From assembly GCA_012033255.1 (NCBI GenBank), contig JAAUSF010000009.1, positions 1-64,000 of the forward strand: a DNA stretch of 64,000 nt. The letters run 5' to 3'. The notes beneath the pieces are model-generated. The model was not told the DNA's origin. It worked only from the letters and a program-made list of their open reading frames with translations, and made no database searches. This document shows positions 41,136 through 50,535 of this stretch, in pieces. Origin of the DNA: Cyanobacteria bacterium RU_5_0 (lineage in GTDB: Bacteria > Cyanobacteriota > Cyanobacteriia > Elainellales > Elainellaceae). Numbering within the stretch: position 1 is the stretch's first letter; each line of letters begins with the position of its first letter. Made by a program: the position numbers and the translations under genes.

Positions 41136-43928
41136 ATGAAAGCATCATCCTCACATCGATTTCCTCAGAACTCCGCTAACAATACCGTACCCATAATCAA
41201 CTGTGAAGAGAGACTGGCTGTTATGGTGGGGGATTCGTCTCGATCGGACGGTGTCACTGAGATTGCGCCTCGTCGTATAGAAGCTAACACTACAGGAGGT
41301 AACGTGATTGATGTTACAGTTCTGGAAAGCGGCACCCCCTCACAAATCACCATTGGGGATAGACAACCTTCAATTTTGAGTGAGGCGATCGCCCCTTCTG
41401 AAGCAACTTCGTATCGCCTTTCTACATCGGGCGGTACCTTGACTACTACCAAAGGATCGTTCTCTGCTTTCTTAGCACCCCTGACTCAGGATACGTTTAA
41501 GCAGGTCGTAACGGACGTGGAGCAGAAGTTGCAGGTGGTGAACCAAACCCTGTCGATGCTAGATAGCGTATTAGATTCACAGGGGTTTGATGCCATTCTC
41601 AATGAAATGCTCCGCTCCATCACTTTGAAAACCGGGGAGTTGTTAGCGGCCGATCGCACGACCATCTTCCTCCTCGACGAAGAGCGAGATGAACTCTGGT
41701 CGATCGTGGCTCAAGATGAAAAAGGGAATAATTTAGAACTGCGAGTGCTTAAAACTGTTGGGATTGCTGGAGAAGCCGCCACCACCAAGTCGGTCATCAA
41801 CATCCCCTACGATTTCTACAACGATCCCCGTTCTCAGGCGGCTCAAGAAATTGATAAGAAGAATCATTACCGCACTTATACCATGCTCACTTTGCCGCTG
41901 CTAACCGAGGAGGGTGAGTTGGTTGCGGTCGTGCAATTGATCAACAAGCTAAAACCCGATTATGATCCCCATGCGCCGCTAGAGGAAAAAATCAATTTAG
42001 ACGGCTTTACTGCCCATGACGAACAAGTCTTCCGGGATTTTGCGCCTTCCATTCGTTTGATTCTGGAATCATCCCGCTCTTTCTACAAAGCCACTCAGCA
42101 ACAGCGTGCTGCCTCAGCACTGATGAAAGCAACCAAGGCGTTAAGTCAGAGTAGCCTTGATCTGGAAGAAACGCTCAGCAAGGTGATGGATGAGGCAAAA
42201 GAATTGATGCAAGCCGATCGCAGTGCTTTGTGGCTGTTGGATCACGATCGCCATCGTCTCTGGACAAAGTTCTCCGTTAACGGCATTATGCGAGAATTCA
42301 GCATTGGGATGGACGCTGGATTTGCCGGACAAGTTGCCAAGACAGGCGAACCTCTGCTGATTCCGTTCGATCTCTACAATCATCCTAATTCCGCGACTTC
42401 CAAGGAAACCGATCAACAAACGGGCTATCGGACGTGCAGTATGCTCTGTATGCCTGTCTTTAATGCGGATAGAGAACTGATTGCCGTCACCCAACTGATC
42501 AATAAGAAGAAACACGGACGCTATCCTGCCTACGATCCGGCAAACTATCCGGAGGCTCCTGAATGCTGGAGAGCTAGTTTCAACCGTGGCGATCAGGAGT
42601 TTATGAAAGCATTCAATATTCAAGCTGGGGTCGCGCTTCAAAACGCCAAGCTATTTGCCACCGTGAAGCAACAGGAGCAGATGCAACGGGATATTCTGCG
42701 ATCGCTCTCCAATGGTGTCATTTCTACTAATAAAGAAGGCAAAATTATCGCCGCCAACGAAAGTGCTAAGCAACTCTTGGGCTTAGACCCATCTGAAGCC
42801 TTAGAAGGACGCCCTGCGGCAGATCTAATTCGCCTGGAAAACGGAGAATTTTCTCGCTGGTTTGCAATGGCGTTAGAGGCTAGAGACGAAAAGAGCCGCC
42901 AGCAATATTATCCCGATCAGACGCTTCAACCGGTCAAAGGACAAGAGCAACATAGCATTCATCTGTCGATTAACACGATCGCGGATGCAAATGACAGCAC
43001 TCGGATCTCTGGCGCACTCGTTGTTATGGATGACATTAGCGACGAAAAACGACTGAAAAGCACCATGTATCGCTATATGACTCAAGAATTGGCGGAACAG
43101 TTGCTTAGTAGTGGCGATGCCAAATTGGGGGGCGATCGCAAAGAAGTGTCCGTTCTCTTCTCTGACATCCGCAGCTACACGACGCTCACCGAAAGCATGG
43201 AGGCTGAAGAAGTTGTCACCATGCTAAACGAATACTTCGAGACGATGGTGGATGCGGTATTCAGATATAAGGGAACGCTCGACAAATACATCGGTGATGC
43301 AATCATGGCGGTGTTTGGTTCGCCTCTGCCACTGGATGATCATGCTTGGATGGCAGTTCAGACGGCATTAGAAATGCGTCGCCGCCTCAAAGATTTCAAC
43401 GCCGATCGATCGGAAAAGCGCAAAATCAACATTGGTATCGGGATTAACTCCGACAGTGTGATTAGTGGCAACATCGGCTCTAGCAAACGCATGGAGTTTA
43501 CGGCGATCGGGGATGGCGTTAATCTTGGCTCTCGCTTAGAAGGGGCGAGCAAGATCTACGGCACAGACATCGTGATTAGCGAGAACACCTACGCTCCCTG
43601 CGCCGATCGCGTCTGGGCACGAGAACTCGATTGCATCCGCGTCAAAGGCAAAAATAACCCCGTCAGTATTTATGAACTGATAGGACTGCGAGATGAACCC
43701 ATTCCTGATGAAAAACTGCGATCGATTAAGATCTATCAGAAAGGACGAGAACATTACCTGGAACGCAAATTTCGCAGTGCGATGAACCAGTTTAGCGAAA
43801 TCCTCGACGAAATCGATAGTCAAGACAAACCGGCTGCTATGCACATCGATCGGTGTCTCCACTGGCTTAAAAACCCACCCACTGATGAACAATGGGATGA
43901 TGGCGTCTCGACATTGACAGAGAAGTAA
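41136..43928 (+). CDS. Class III adenylate cyclase with GAF-GAF-PAS sensor (CyaB-like)
   Basis: The 930-residue protein has a disordered N-terminus (to about 115), GAF-A (about 150-310), GAF-B (about 340-515), PAS (about 525-650) and a class III cyclase domain (about 690-870). GAF-A keeps the NKXnFX3DE motif (INKLKPD...FTAHDE). GAF-B has FNRGDQ, with Gln replacing the Glu. The cyclase has metal Asp residues in LFSDIRSYTTLTE and DKYIGDAIMAVFG and the adenine-selective Lys in SKRMEFTAIGDGVN. This matches Anabaena CyaB1/CyaB2, whose GAF domains bind cAMP and activate the enzyme. It is monocistronic. Confidence 0.92.
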   Translation: MKASSSHRFPQNSANNTVPIINCEERLAVMVGDSSRSDGVTEIAPRRIEANTTGGNVIDVTVLESGTPSQITIGDRQPSILSEAIAPSEATSYRLSTSGGTLTTTKGSFSAFLAPLTQDTFKQVVTDVEQKLQVVNQTLSMLDSVLDSQGFDAILNEMLRSITLKTGELLAADRTTIFLLDEERDELWSIVAQDEKGNNLELRVLKTVGIAGEAATTKSVINIPYDFYNDPRSQAAQEIDKKNHYRTYTMLTLPLLTEEGELVAVVQLINKLKPDYDPHAPLEEKINLDGFTAHDEQVFRDFAPSIRLILESSRSFYKATQQQRAASALMKATKALSQSSLDLEETLSKVMDEAKELMQADRSALWLLDHDRHRLWTKFSVNGIMREFSIGMDAGFAGQVAKTGEPLLIPFDLYNHPNSATSKETDQQTGYRTCSMLCMPVFNADRELIAVTQLINKKKHGRYPAYDPANYPEAPECWRASFNRGDQEFMKAFNIQAGVALQNAKLFATVKQQEQMQRDILRSLSNGVISTNKEGKIIAANESAKQLLGLDPSEALEGRPAADLIRLENGEFSRWFAMALEARDEKSRQQYYPDQTLQPVKGQEQHSIHLSINTIADANDSTRISGALVVMDDISDEKRLKSTMYRYMTQELAEQLLSSGDAKLGGDRKEVSVLFSDIRSYTTLTESMEAEEVVTMLNEYFETMVDAVFRYKGTLDKYIGDAIMAVFGSPLPLDDHAWMAVQTALEMRRRLKDFNADRSEKRKINIGIGINSDSVISGNIGSSKRMEFTAIGDGVNLGSRLEGASKIYGTDIVISENTYAPCADRVWARELDCIRVKGKNNPVSIYELIGLRDEPIPDEKLRSIKIYQKGREHYLERKFRSAMNQFSEILDEIDSQDKPAAMHIDRCLHWLKNPPTDEQWDDGVSTLTEK

Positions 43929-43986
43929 TTTTCTGTAGGATGGGTACGGCTCATCTTAATCACAGGTAATCCAGTTAAATTCATTT

Positions 43987-44235
43987 TTAGCTACCTGGTT
44001 GTAACGAATCTTTGCCAATTCCTAATGCTTTCTTGCTGAATTTGAGTTGGTGCCAAAGGGATTCAATTTGATCAAAAGCTTCGATCGGCGTTAGCTTACC
44101 ATTGGTTTGTAACCCGCAGATAAGATTGAGTCGTTGCGAAAATTCTTGCAGATTAGCGTTAAACACCAGGTTTTCCGGTTTCACCTGACCCCGATAATGA
44201 CTCCGAGAATAAAGAAAATGGTTGCGATCTGACAT
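43987..44235 (-). CDS. DUF7219-like small cyanobacterial protein
   Basis: The protein has 82 residues from ATG 44235, chosen because AGGAGAG lies just upstream and the family begins MSDRNHFLYSRSHYRG. The body (NLVFNANLQEFSQRLNLICGL, then IESLWHQLKFSKKALGIG) is conserved in cyanobacteria. No function is known. It is divergent from purC. Confidence 0.75.
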   Translation of the reverse strand: MSDRNHFLYSRSHYRGQVKPENLVFNANLQEFSQRLNLICGLQTNGKLTPIEAFDQIESLWHQLKFSKKALGIGKDSLQPGS

Positions 44236-44606
44236 TCTGCTCTCCTGATTCTGATGTAAAAGTGTTAAGGTTTCGATCGCCATTAAACACTTTGGTATTT
44301 ATGTTTTAACCTATTCTTAACCTAACTCGCTCTAATTTATGACCACCTTTTATCGGAACTTTACCATCCTCAATTTGTAAATTCACTCAATCATGCTGAA
44401 ATTGCAGAACCAATTCGTTAAAGTTTTTTAAACCAGTCTGCACCTGTTCCGCAGCCCGTTATATCAAGTCCGGGGAATCAGTTATCGCATTATGCGGAGA
44501 GGCGAACCGCGTTCGCTCGTACATCCACCCAAAGAGAGAGATTCTTTTGTGGGTTCAGCGTGACCGCTAGAATAGGGAAGCTATTCCTTAAATCGGATCA
44601 AGTATC
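44236..44606. promoter_or_regulatory. Divergent promoter region upstream of purC
   Basis: This 371-bp gap lies between the DUF7219-like gene (minus) and purC (plus). It contains a small perfect hairpin (GCGAAC at 44502-44507, GTTCGC at 44511-44516). No gene was recognised, and specific promoter boxes cannot be assigned with confidence. Confidence 0.45.
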
Positions 44607-45340
44607 ATGTTTGCCCGTCAAAAACTCTACGAAGGTAAAGCCAAAATTCTCTACGCGACGGACGATCCAGGTATTTTATTAACTTATTTTAAGGATGATG
44701 CAACGGCATTTAATGCTCAAAAGCGAGGCAGTATTGCAGGCAAAGGCGAGATGAATTGTGCGATCTCCAGCCATTTGTTTCGACTCTTAGAGGCACAGGG
44801 GATTCCAACCCACTGGATCGATCGCCCCGATCCCAACACGATGCGGGTGCGTTCTGTAAAGATTGTGCCATTAGAAGTCGTAGTCAGGAACATTGCGGCT
44901 GGGAGTCTCTGTCAACAGACGGGAATCGCTCTAGGTACGATTCTCAACCCTCCTCTGGTGGAGTTCTACTATAAAAATGACGCATTGGGTGATCCTCTAC
45001 TGACTCGCGATCGTCTGCTGCTGCTGGAACTTGCAACCCCTGAACAGGTTGATCAGCTTCGGAGTATGGCATTACAGATCAACGAAATCCTCTCTGATTT
45101 TTCCAGAGGTGCAACATTACGCTAGTAGATTTTAAATTGGAGTTTGGATTAGATGCAGATCACACTCTACTCCTTGCAGACGAAATTAGCCCCGATACCT
45201 GTCGGCTATGGAATCAGACCACTACCGACCCTGCCCAACGAGTCATGGATAAAGACCGTTTCCGCCACGATCTGGGTGATGTTGAAGCGGCTTATCGGCA
45301 AGTGCTAGAAAGGGTTCTGGCACAGCCAATTCAAACATAG
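44607..45340 (+). pseudogene. purC: SAICAR synthetase PurC, frameshifted
   Basis: Together the two frames encode a full-length (about 242 residue) phosphoribosylaminoimidazole-succinocarboxamide synthase of purine synthesis. The first frame holds KLYEGKAKILY, FKDDATAFNAQK and PLEVVVRNIAAGS and stops at TAG 45123-45125 after FSRGATLR. The second continues from [20 protein letters not shown], with ISPDTCRLW, to 45340. The joint TTACGCTAGTAGAT has net one base missing, or five extra (CGCTA). PurC is essential for purine synthesis, so a sequence error is more likely than loss unless another copy exists. Confidence 0.9.
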
Positions 45341-45474
45341 GGGAATCTAATGCTGTAAAATTGCACAGTCTACCAGGGATCACGTACCTATCGGCTTTCT
45401 CAGTGTCCCTTAATGTAGTTTGACCTGCAATACGCAGGTATTGGTGTGTGGAAGTGCTAAACAGCTTGAACAGT

Positions 45475-47880
45475 ATGCGTTTTTCTCCAGTTCTACTGGC
45501 AGCGTTGACTGCCTCCGCAGCCTTTGGTCTTGCCCATCCTGCTGAAGCGCAAACCTCGGATGCTGGGATTGATACTGAGACGGTCATCCGTTCAGAGATC
45601 CCGCCTGATGATGTGATTTTGGCGCAGGAGGCGATCGCAGATGCCCAACCTGGCGTCGATCGATTGAGTACTGGGGTTGTGGCTCCGATGGTGAGTGCGC
45701 CTGAATATTCTTCGGTTGAGTTTTTGTCTCAAGCACCGGAGGAACTCTCACCTGAAGAGGCGATACCTGAAGAGGCGATCGACGAGCAGATCGACGAGAC
45801 GGAAGAGACGATCAACGAACAGCTTGAGGAACCGCCACCTGAGCTTCCGGGTGAACCAGGACAGCCTCCACCGGGAACCCAAACCCCTGAACAAGACACT
45901 CCAGATCAGATAGACATTGTTCCTCCTCAGTCAGACGTTGAGATTGAGGAAGACGTGCAAGAGGAGGTGGAAGACCAGACTCCAGACCAGACTCCATCGT
46001 CCCCAACAACTCCCCCCGCATCGCCCACGCCCCCTCCTCCATCGTCTACTGAACCAGAGCCTCGCGTTTTGGTTGCCGAAGTGGTAGTAGCAGGAGCCGA
46101 GGGTGAGTTACAAGATATTGTTTATCAGGCAATCCAGACTCAGCCAGGACGGACAACGACGCGATCGCAACTCCAAGAAGACATCAACTCCATTTTCGCG
46201 ACGGGCTTTTTCTCTAGTGTCCGGGCAATTCCAGAAGACACGCCGTTGGGTGTCCGCGTCACCTTTGAAGTGGCACCGAACCCTGTACTTCAGTCTGTAC
46301 AGCTTCAAGGAAGCGCCTTAGAAACGATCAACTATGACGGTGCTGAAGTCCCGATTCAACAGGCAGTGGATGATATTTTCAGCCCTCAGTATGGAGAAAT
46401 TCTCAACCTGCGAAACTTCCAGACGGGCATTGACCAACTCAACCAGCTTTACCAGAGCAACGGCTACGTTTTGGCTCAGGTGATTGGTGCGCCGCAGATT
46501 TCCCCAGATGGAGTCGTGATGCTGCAAGTCGCTGAAGGCGTGATTGAAGATATTCAGGTTCGCTTCCGCACTCGCGATGGTGAAACGGTTGATGAAGAAG
46601 GAAACCCGATCGAAGGTCGAACTCGCGATTTCATTGTCACTCGTGAGTTTGAGTCTCAACCCGGAACAGTGTTCAATCAAAACCAGATCCAGGCAGACTT
46701 GCAACGAGCCTTTGCCCTCGGAATCTTTGAAGACTTGAGTATTTCCTTGAACCCTGGTCAAGATCCGGCTCAGGTAGAGGTGATTGTAAACGTGACCGAA
46801 CGCCGCACTGGGACGTTTGGGGCTGGAGTTGGGGTTAGCTCTGCTAGTGGTTTGTTTGGAACTGCCAGTCTTCAAGAACAAAACTTGGGCGGTAATAATC
46901 AACGACTCAATGCAGAAATTCAAATTGGTGAACGGGATCTGCTGTTTGATATCAGCTTTACTGATCCCTGGATTGGCGGCGATCCCAATCGCACCTCTTA
47001 CACGGTTAATGCGTTTGGTCGGCAGTCGCGATCGCTTGTTTTTGAAGGAGAAGGTGATGATAACATCCGCCTTCCCAATGGCGATCGTCCCCGTGTCCGG
47101 CGGTTTGGTGGCGGTGTCAGTTTTAGCCGTCCACTAAGAGATGGCTGGAGAGCAACCGTAGGGGCGCAATATCAGCGAGTGTCGATCGTGGATCTAGATG
47201 GCGACGTAACACCCCGTAGCGAATTTGGGACTCCTCTAAGCTTCAACGACTCTGGAGAAGATGACATCACCTCCCTTCAGTTTTCCGTCTCGCAAGATCG
47301 CCGCAATGACCCACTGCAAACCACGAGCGGCTCTTTCTTGCGGTTTAGCACTGAGCAAACCATCCCAATAGGCAATGGCAGCATCACGTTTAACCGCCTC
47401 CGTGCCAGCTACAGCTACTTCTTACCCGTCCGCGTCACCGATTTTACGCCCGGTTGTCAAGAGGAAAATCCAACCCCCAATCAATGCCCCCAAACGATAG
47501 CGGTCAATGTCCAAGGGGGAACGATCATTGGGGATCTGCCGCCCTATGAAGCTTTCTCGATCGGTGGAACCGATTCTGTGCGAGGTTATGGACCTGGTGA
47601 AGTGGGCAGTGGACGCAGCTACTTTCAAGCGACGGTCGAGTATCGCTTCCCTGTATTCTCGATTATCAGTGGCGCATTATTTGCTGATGTCGGTACCACA
47701 TTGGGAACTGAGGAAGATGTTGAAGGGGAACCTTCGGTAATTCTAGACGAACCTGGTTTCGGATTTGGCTATGGGATTGGTGTCCGAGTTCAGTCGCCAT
47801 TAGGACAGATTCGTGTCGATTATGCCGTTAATGATGAGGGTGACGGGCAGTTCCATTTTGGGATTGGGGAGAGGTTTTAG
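45475..47880 (+). CDS. bamA: Outer-membrane assembly protein BamA/Omp85
   Basis: The protein has 801 residues from ATG 45475; a GTG at 45448 would add 9. It has a signal peptide (MRFSPVLLAALTASAAFGLA, cleavage near AEAQ) and a long acidic Pro-rich linker (about 40-200). POTRA domains follow (LVAEVVVAGAEGELQD, then NPVLQSVQLQGSA, then EGVIEDIQVRF). The C-terminal 16-strand barrel ends in Phe (FHFGIGERF), with SIGGTDSVRGYGPGEVGSGR as the conserved barrel loop. It inserts outer-membrane proteins and is related to chloroplast Toc75. It heads the bamA-lpxC-fabZ-lpxA-lpxB cluster. Confidence 0.93.
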   Translation: MRFSPVLLAALTASAAFGLAHPAEAQTSDAGIDTETVIRSEIPPDDVILAQEAIADAQPGVDRLSTGVVAPMVSAPEYSSVEFLSQAPEELSPEEAIPEEAIDEQIDETEETINEQLEEPPPELPGEPGQPPPGTQTPEQDTPDQIDIVPPQSDVEIEEDVQEEVEDQTPDQTPSSPTTPPASPTPPPPSSTEPEPRVLVAEVVVAGAEGELQDIVYQAIQTQPGRTTTRSQLQEDINSIFATGFFSSVRAIPEDTPLGVRVTFEVAPNPVLQSVQLQGSALETINYDGAEVPIQQAVDDIFSPQYGEILNLRNFQTGIDQLNQLYQSNGYVLAQVIGAPQISPDGVVMLQVAEGVIEDIQVRFRTRDGETVDEEGNPIEGRTRDFIVTREFESQPGTVFNQNQIQADLQRAFALGIFEDLSISLNPGQDPAQVEVIVNVTERRTGTFGAGVGVSSASGLFGTASLQEQNLGGNNQRLNAEIQIGERDLLFDISFTDPWIGGDPNRTSYTVNAFGRQSRSLVFEGEGDDNIRLPNGDRPRVRRFGGGVSFSRPLRDGWRATVGAQYQRVSIVDLDGDVTPRSEFGTPLSFNDSGEDDITSLQFSVSQDRRNDPLQTTSGSFLRFSTEQTIPIGNGSITFNRLRASYSYFLPVRVTDFTPGCQEENPTPNQCPQTIAVNVQGGTIIGDLPPYEAFSIGGTDSVRGYGPGEVGSGRSYFQATVEYRFPVFSIISGALFADVGTTLGTEEDVEGEPSVILDEPGFGFGYGIGVRVQSPLGQIRVDYAVNDEGDGQFHFGIGERF

Positions 47881-47900
47881 GAGGAAATAGGGGATAAGGA

Positions 47901-47977
47901 TGAAGAATGAAGGGTGAAGGGTGAAGGGTGAAGGGTGAAGGGTGAAGGGTGAAGGGTGAAGGATGAAGGGTGAAGGG
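47901..47977. repeat. STRR heptamer array, 11 units of TGAAGGG
   Basis: Eleven consecutive heptamers lie between bamA and lpxC. Nine are exactly TGAAGGG; the first is TGAAGAA and the ninth TGAAGGA. Read on the minus strand the array stays open in all frames, producing a spurious PSPFTLH repeat. Confidence 0.95.
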
Positions 47978-48052
47978 GAAATACGTAGACATGGCACAGG
48001 GTTGTGAATGAAGGGTGCGGTTAGCCGCTGCAACGGGTGTGAGGGGTGTGAG

Positions 48053-48997
48053 ATGAAGCGTGAGATTCACTGGTCTGAGGCGAGGGATAGCAGTGTCCCG
48101 ATGGAGTTGTATGGAGTACCGGAATTCTTGAAGGTGTTGGATTGTGAATCCTGCATTCTGAGTTCTAAGCAACATACGTTGGCGACTAGGTTTGAGCGAT
48201 CGGGAATTGGACTCCATTCCGGGGAATTAGCCACGGTGCGGGTATTGCCCGTGGCGGTGGGGCAAGGGCGCTATTTTGTGCGGGTTGATTTGCCTGGATC
48301 GCCTATTATTCCAGCAACGGTCGATTGTGTGGGTCAGACGATGCTATCGACTGAGTTAGTCAATGGAGAGGCGCAGGTTCGTACTGTGGAGCATTTGCTG
48401 GCAGCGTTGGGCAGCATGGGGGTTGACAATGCTCGAATTGAGATAGACGGGGCAGAGGTGCCGTTGCTAGATGGTTCGGCGTTGGAATGGGTGGAGGCAA
48501 TCGCTCAAGCGGGGATCGTAGCGCAATCTGCCGATCGCCAGATCCATCCGCTCAGTGAACCGATTTGGCTCTGTCAGGGGGATGCCTTCGTTGCGGCGTT
48601 GCCTTCCAGCGAATTGCGCTTTAGCTACGGCATTGATTTTGAGTTGCCTGCGATCGGCAATCAGTGGTTTAGCTGGTCGCCTCATCAGGAGAGCTTTCGA
48701 GTCGCTGTTGCACCCGCCCGCACTTTCGGTTTGTTGCCTCAAATTGAGCAGTTGCAGCAAAGTGGGTTAATCAAGGGGGGTAATCTAGACAATGCTCTGG
48801 TTTGTGGTGAAGATGGGTGGGTAAATCCGCCCCTAAGATTTTCAAATGAACCAGTGCGTCATAAACTTCTAGACTTAGTAGGGGACTTGAGTTTGTTGGG
48901 AGTTTTTCCGCAAGTCCATGTGTTGGCATATAAAGCTAGTCACCGCTTGCATACCCAACTGGCTCAACGTCTAGCGTACACACGGCTATCTGTTTGA
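48053..48997 (+). CDS. lpxC: UDP-3-O-acyl-N-acetylglucosamine deacetylase LpxC
   Basis: This zinc deacetylase catalyses the committed step of lipid A synthesis. The core begins at [36 protein letters not shown] carries a zinc-binding His, PLLDGSA follows, [14 protein letters not shown] holds the second His and the Asp, and [10 protein letters not shown] carries the catalytic His. The start is uncertain. The ATG at 48053 gives 314 residues, the ATG at 48008 directly follows the heptamer array, and 48101 is also possible. The N-terminal extension before KQHTL is longer than usual, probably because of repeat-derived sequence. Confidence 0.9.
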   Translation: MKREIHWSEARDSSVPMELYGVPEFLKVLDCESCILSSKQHTLATRFERSGIGLHSGELATVRVLPVAVGQGRYFVRVDLPGSPIIPATVDCVGQTMLSTELVNGEAQVRTVEHLLAALGSMGVDNARIEIDGAEVPLLDGSALEWVEAIAQAGIVAQSADRQIHPLSEPIWLCQGDAFVAALPSSELRFSYGIDFELPAIGNQWFSWSPHQESFRVAVAPARTFGLLPQIEQLQQSGLIKGGNLDNALVCGEDGWVNPPLRFSNEPVRHKLLDLVGDLSLLGVFPQVHVLAYKASHRLHTQLAQRLAYTRLSV

Positions 48998-49052
48998 CGC
49001 ACAAACTTCTTCGTTATTCCAGTCCTAATTCCAGTCCTACCAACGTTCACTC

Positions 49053-49574
49053 ATGGCTACATTGACTGACGACCATATCACGACGACCCACTTGGACGCC
49101 GATATTGATCAAGAAGTGATCGATCGCACTTCCCCATCTCAAGTTCTTGCGGTGGAGGATATTCATCGCTTGTTGCCGCACCGTTATCCCTTCTCGTTAG
49201 TGGATCGGATCATCAAGTACGTGCCTGGGAAATTGGCGGTGGGCATCAAAAATGTCACAATCAACGAACCTCATTTTCAGGGGCATTTTCCAGGGCGGCC
49301 AATCATGCCTGGAGTGCTGATTGTTGAGGCGATGGCTCAAGTCGGTGGCATCGTTCTCGTTCAAATGCCCGATCTCCCCGAAGGCTTGTTCATGTTTGTC
49401 GGAATTGACAAAGTGAAGTTTCGTCGCCCTGTCGTTCCGGGTGATCAGCTAATTATGACTATGGAACTCCTGTCGGTGAAGCGAGGTCGGTTTAGCAAGA
49501 TGCATGGTCGTGCTGAAGTCGATAATCAACTTGTCACTGAAGGCGAACTCATGTTTTCGATCGTGGATTTGTAG
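49053..49574 (+). CDS. fabZ: 3-hydroxyacyl-ACP dehydratase FabZ
   Basis: The 173-residue hot-dog-fold dehydratase acts in fatty acid elongation. It contains [18 protein letters not shown], the active-site His in [18 protein letters not shown] and Glu in [11 protein letters not shown]. It lies between lpxC and lpxA, the common arrangement that balances fatty acid and lipid A supply of 3-hydroxyacyl-ACP. About 30 N-terminal residues precede the family core. Confidence 0.94.
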   Translation: MATLTDDHITTTHLDADIDQEVIDRTSPSQVLAVEDIHRLLPHRYPFSLVDRIIKYVPGKLAVGIKNVTINEPHFQGHFPGRPIMPGVLIVEAMAQVGGIVLVQMPDLPEGLFMFVGIDKVKFRRPVVPGDQLIMTMELLSVKRGRFSKMHGRAEVDNQLVTEGELMFSIVDL

Positions 49575-49581
49575 AGTGTTG

Positions 49582-49675
49582 AGTTTTGAGTTCTAAGTGT
49601 TAAGTTGTGAATTCTGAACAGAATCTTCCTGACCAAACCCTTAAAACTTAAAACTCAAAACTTAAAACTCAAAAC
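49582..49675. repeat. Inverted heptamer repeat between fabZ and lpxA
   Basis: The left part reads GAGTTTT, GAGTTCT, AAGTGTT, AAGTTGT. The right part (49641-49675) reads TTAAAAC, TTAAAAC, TCAAAAC, TTAAAAC, TCAAAAC. The two sides are complementary and could fold into a long hairpin. The same element type is inside pyrB (53366-53445). Confidence 0.75.
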
Positions 49676-49695
49676 TTTCTACCTCTCTTACTGCT

Positions 49696-50508
49696 ATGAC
49701 AACGCTGATTCACCCTACGGCTGTGATTCATCCCCGTGCTGAACTGCACCCCACAGTTCAGGTAGGGGCGTATGCGGTGATTGGGGAACGGGTGAAAGTG
49801 GGGGCTGGAACTGTCATCGGACATCATGCGGTGTTGGATGGCTTGACTGAGATTGGTGCCCGCAATCAAATCTTTCCGGGAGCCGCGATCGGCTTAGAAC
49901 CCCAAGACCGTAAGTATGATGGCTCCCTCAGTTTGGTCACAATTGGGGATGACAATACCATCCGCGAGTATGTGACGATCAACCGTGCAACTCATCACGG
50001 GGAAGCCACCGTGATCGGAAACAGCAATTTGCTGATGTCCTATGTCCACATAGCGCACAACTGTGTGATTGAAGATCAGACGACGATCGCCAGTTCTACG
50101 GTCATGGGAGGGCATGTCTGGGTGGAATCGAAAGCAACGATCGGGGGAGCTTCTGCGATTCATCAGTTTGTTCATATCGGTCGCTTGTCGATGATCGGCG
50201 GAATGAACCGAATTGTCCACGATGTGCCGCCATATCTGCTCGTTGAGGGGAATCCAGCTAGGGTGCGAACGCTCAATCAAGTTGGACTCAAACGCGCCGG
50301 ACTCGTAGACGACAGCCACACCTTCCAAATTCTCAAAAAAGCATTTCGCCTCCTCTATCGCTCTGGTATCCCTTTTACCGATGCCCTAGACCAACTCGAT
50401 CTGCTCCCCGATAACGAATACCTGAACCATCTGCGTCAATTTCTCCGACTTAGCTTATCGCCCGGACGACGAGGATTAATTCCGGGTAAGCGGCGGGGGG
50501 AAGGATGA
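49696..50508 (+). CDS. lpxA: UDP-N-acetylglucosamine O-acyltransferase LpxA
   Basis: The 270-residue left-handed beta-helix enzyme is the first acyltransferase of lipid A synthesis. Hexapeptide repeats run from IHPTAVIHPRAELHPTVQ to about residue 190, with the catalytic His in SYVHIAHNCVIEDQ and GGASAIHQFVHIGRL in the expected places. The C-terminal helices follow. The last residues (GKRRGEG) are read from the start of a heptamer-like purine repeat, so the natural C-terminus has been changed slightly. Confidence 0.93.
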   Translation: MTTLIHPTAVIHPRAELHPTVQVGAYAVIGERVKVGAGTVIGHHAVLDGLTEIGARNQIFPGAAIGLEPQDRKYDGSLSLVTIGDDNTIREYVTINRATHHGEATVIGNSNLLMSYVHIAHNCVIEDQTTIASSTVMGGHVWVESKATIGGASAIHQFVHIGRLSMIGGMNRIVHDVPPYLLVEGNPARVRTLNQVGLKRAGLVDDSHTFQILKKAFRLLYRSGIPFTDALDQLDLLPDNEYLNHLRQFLRLSLSPGRRGLIPGKRRGEG

Positions 50509-50535
50509 AGGGTAAGGAAAGGGGGAGATGGGGAG

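Noticed and set aside
47828-48217. Minus-strand ORF with repeated PSPFTLH peptide
   Set aside because: It is generated by the TGAAGGG heptamer array read on the other strand and overlaps bamA and lpxC.
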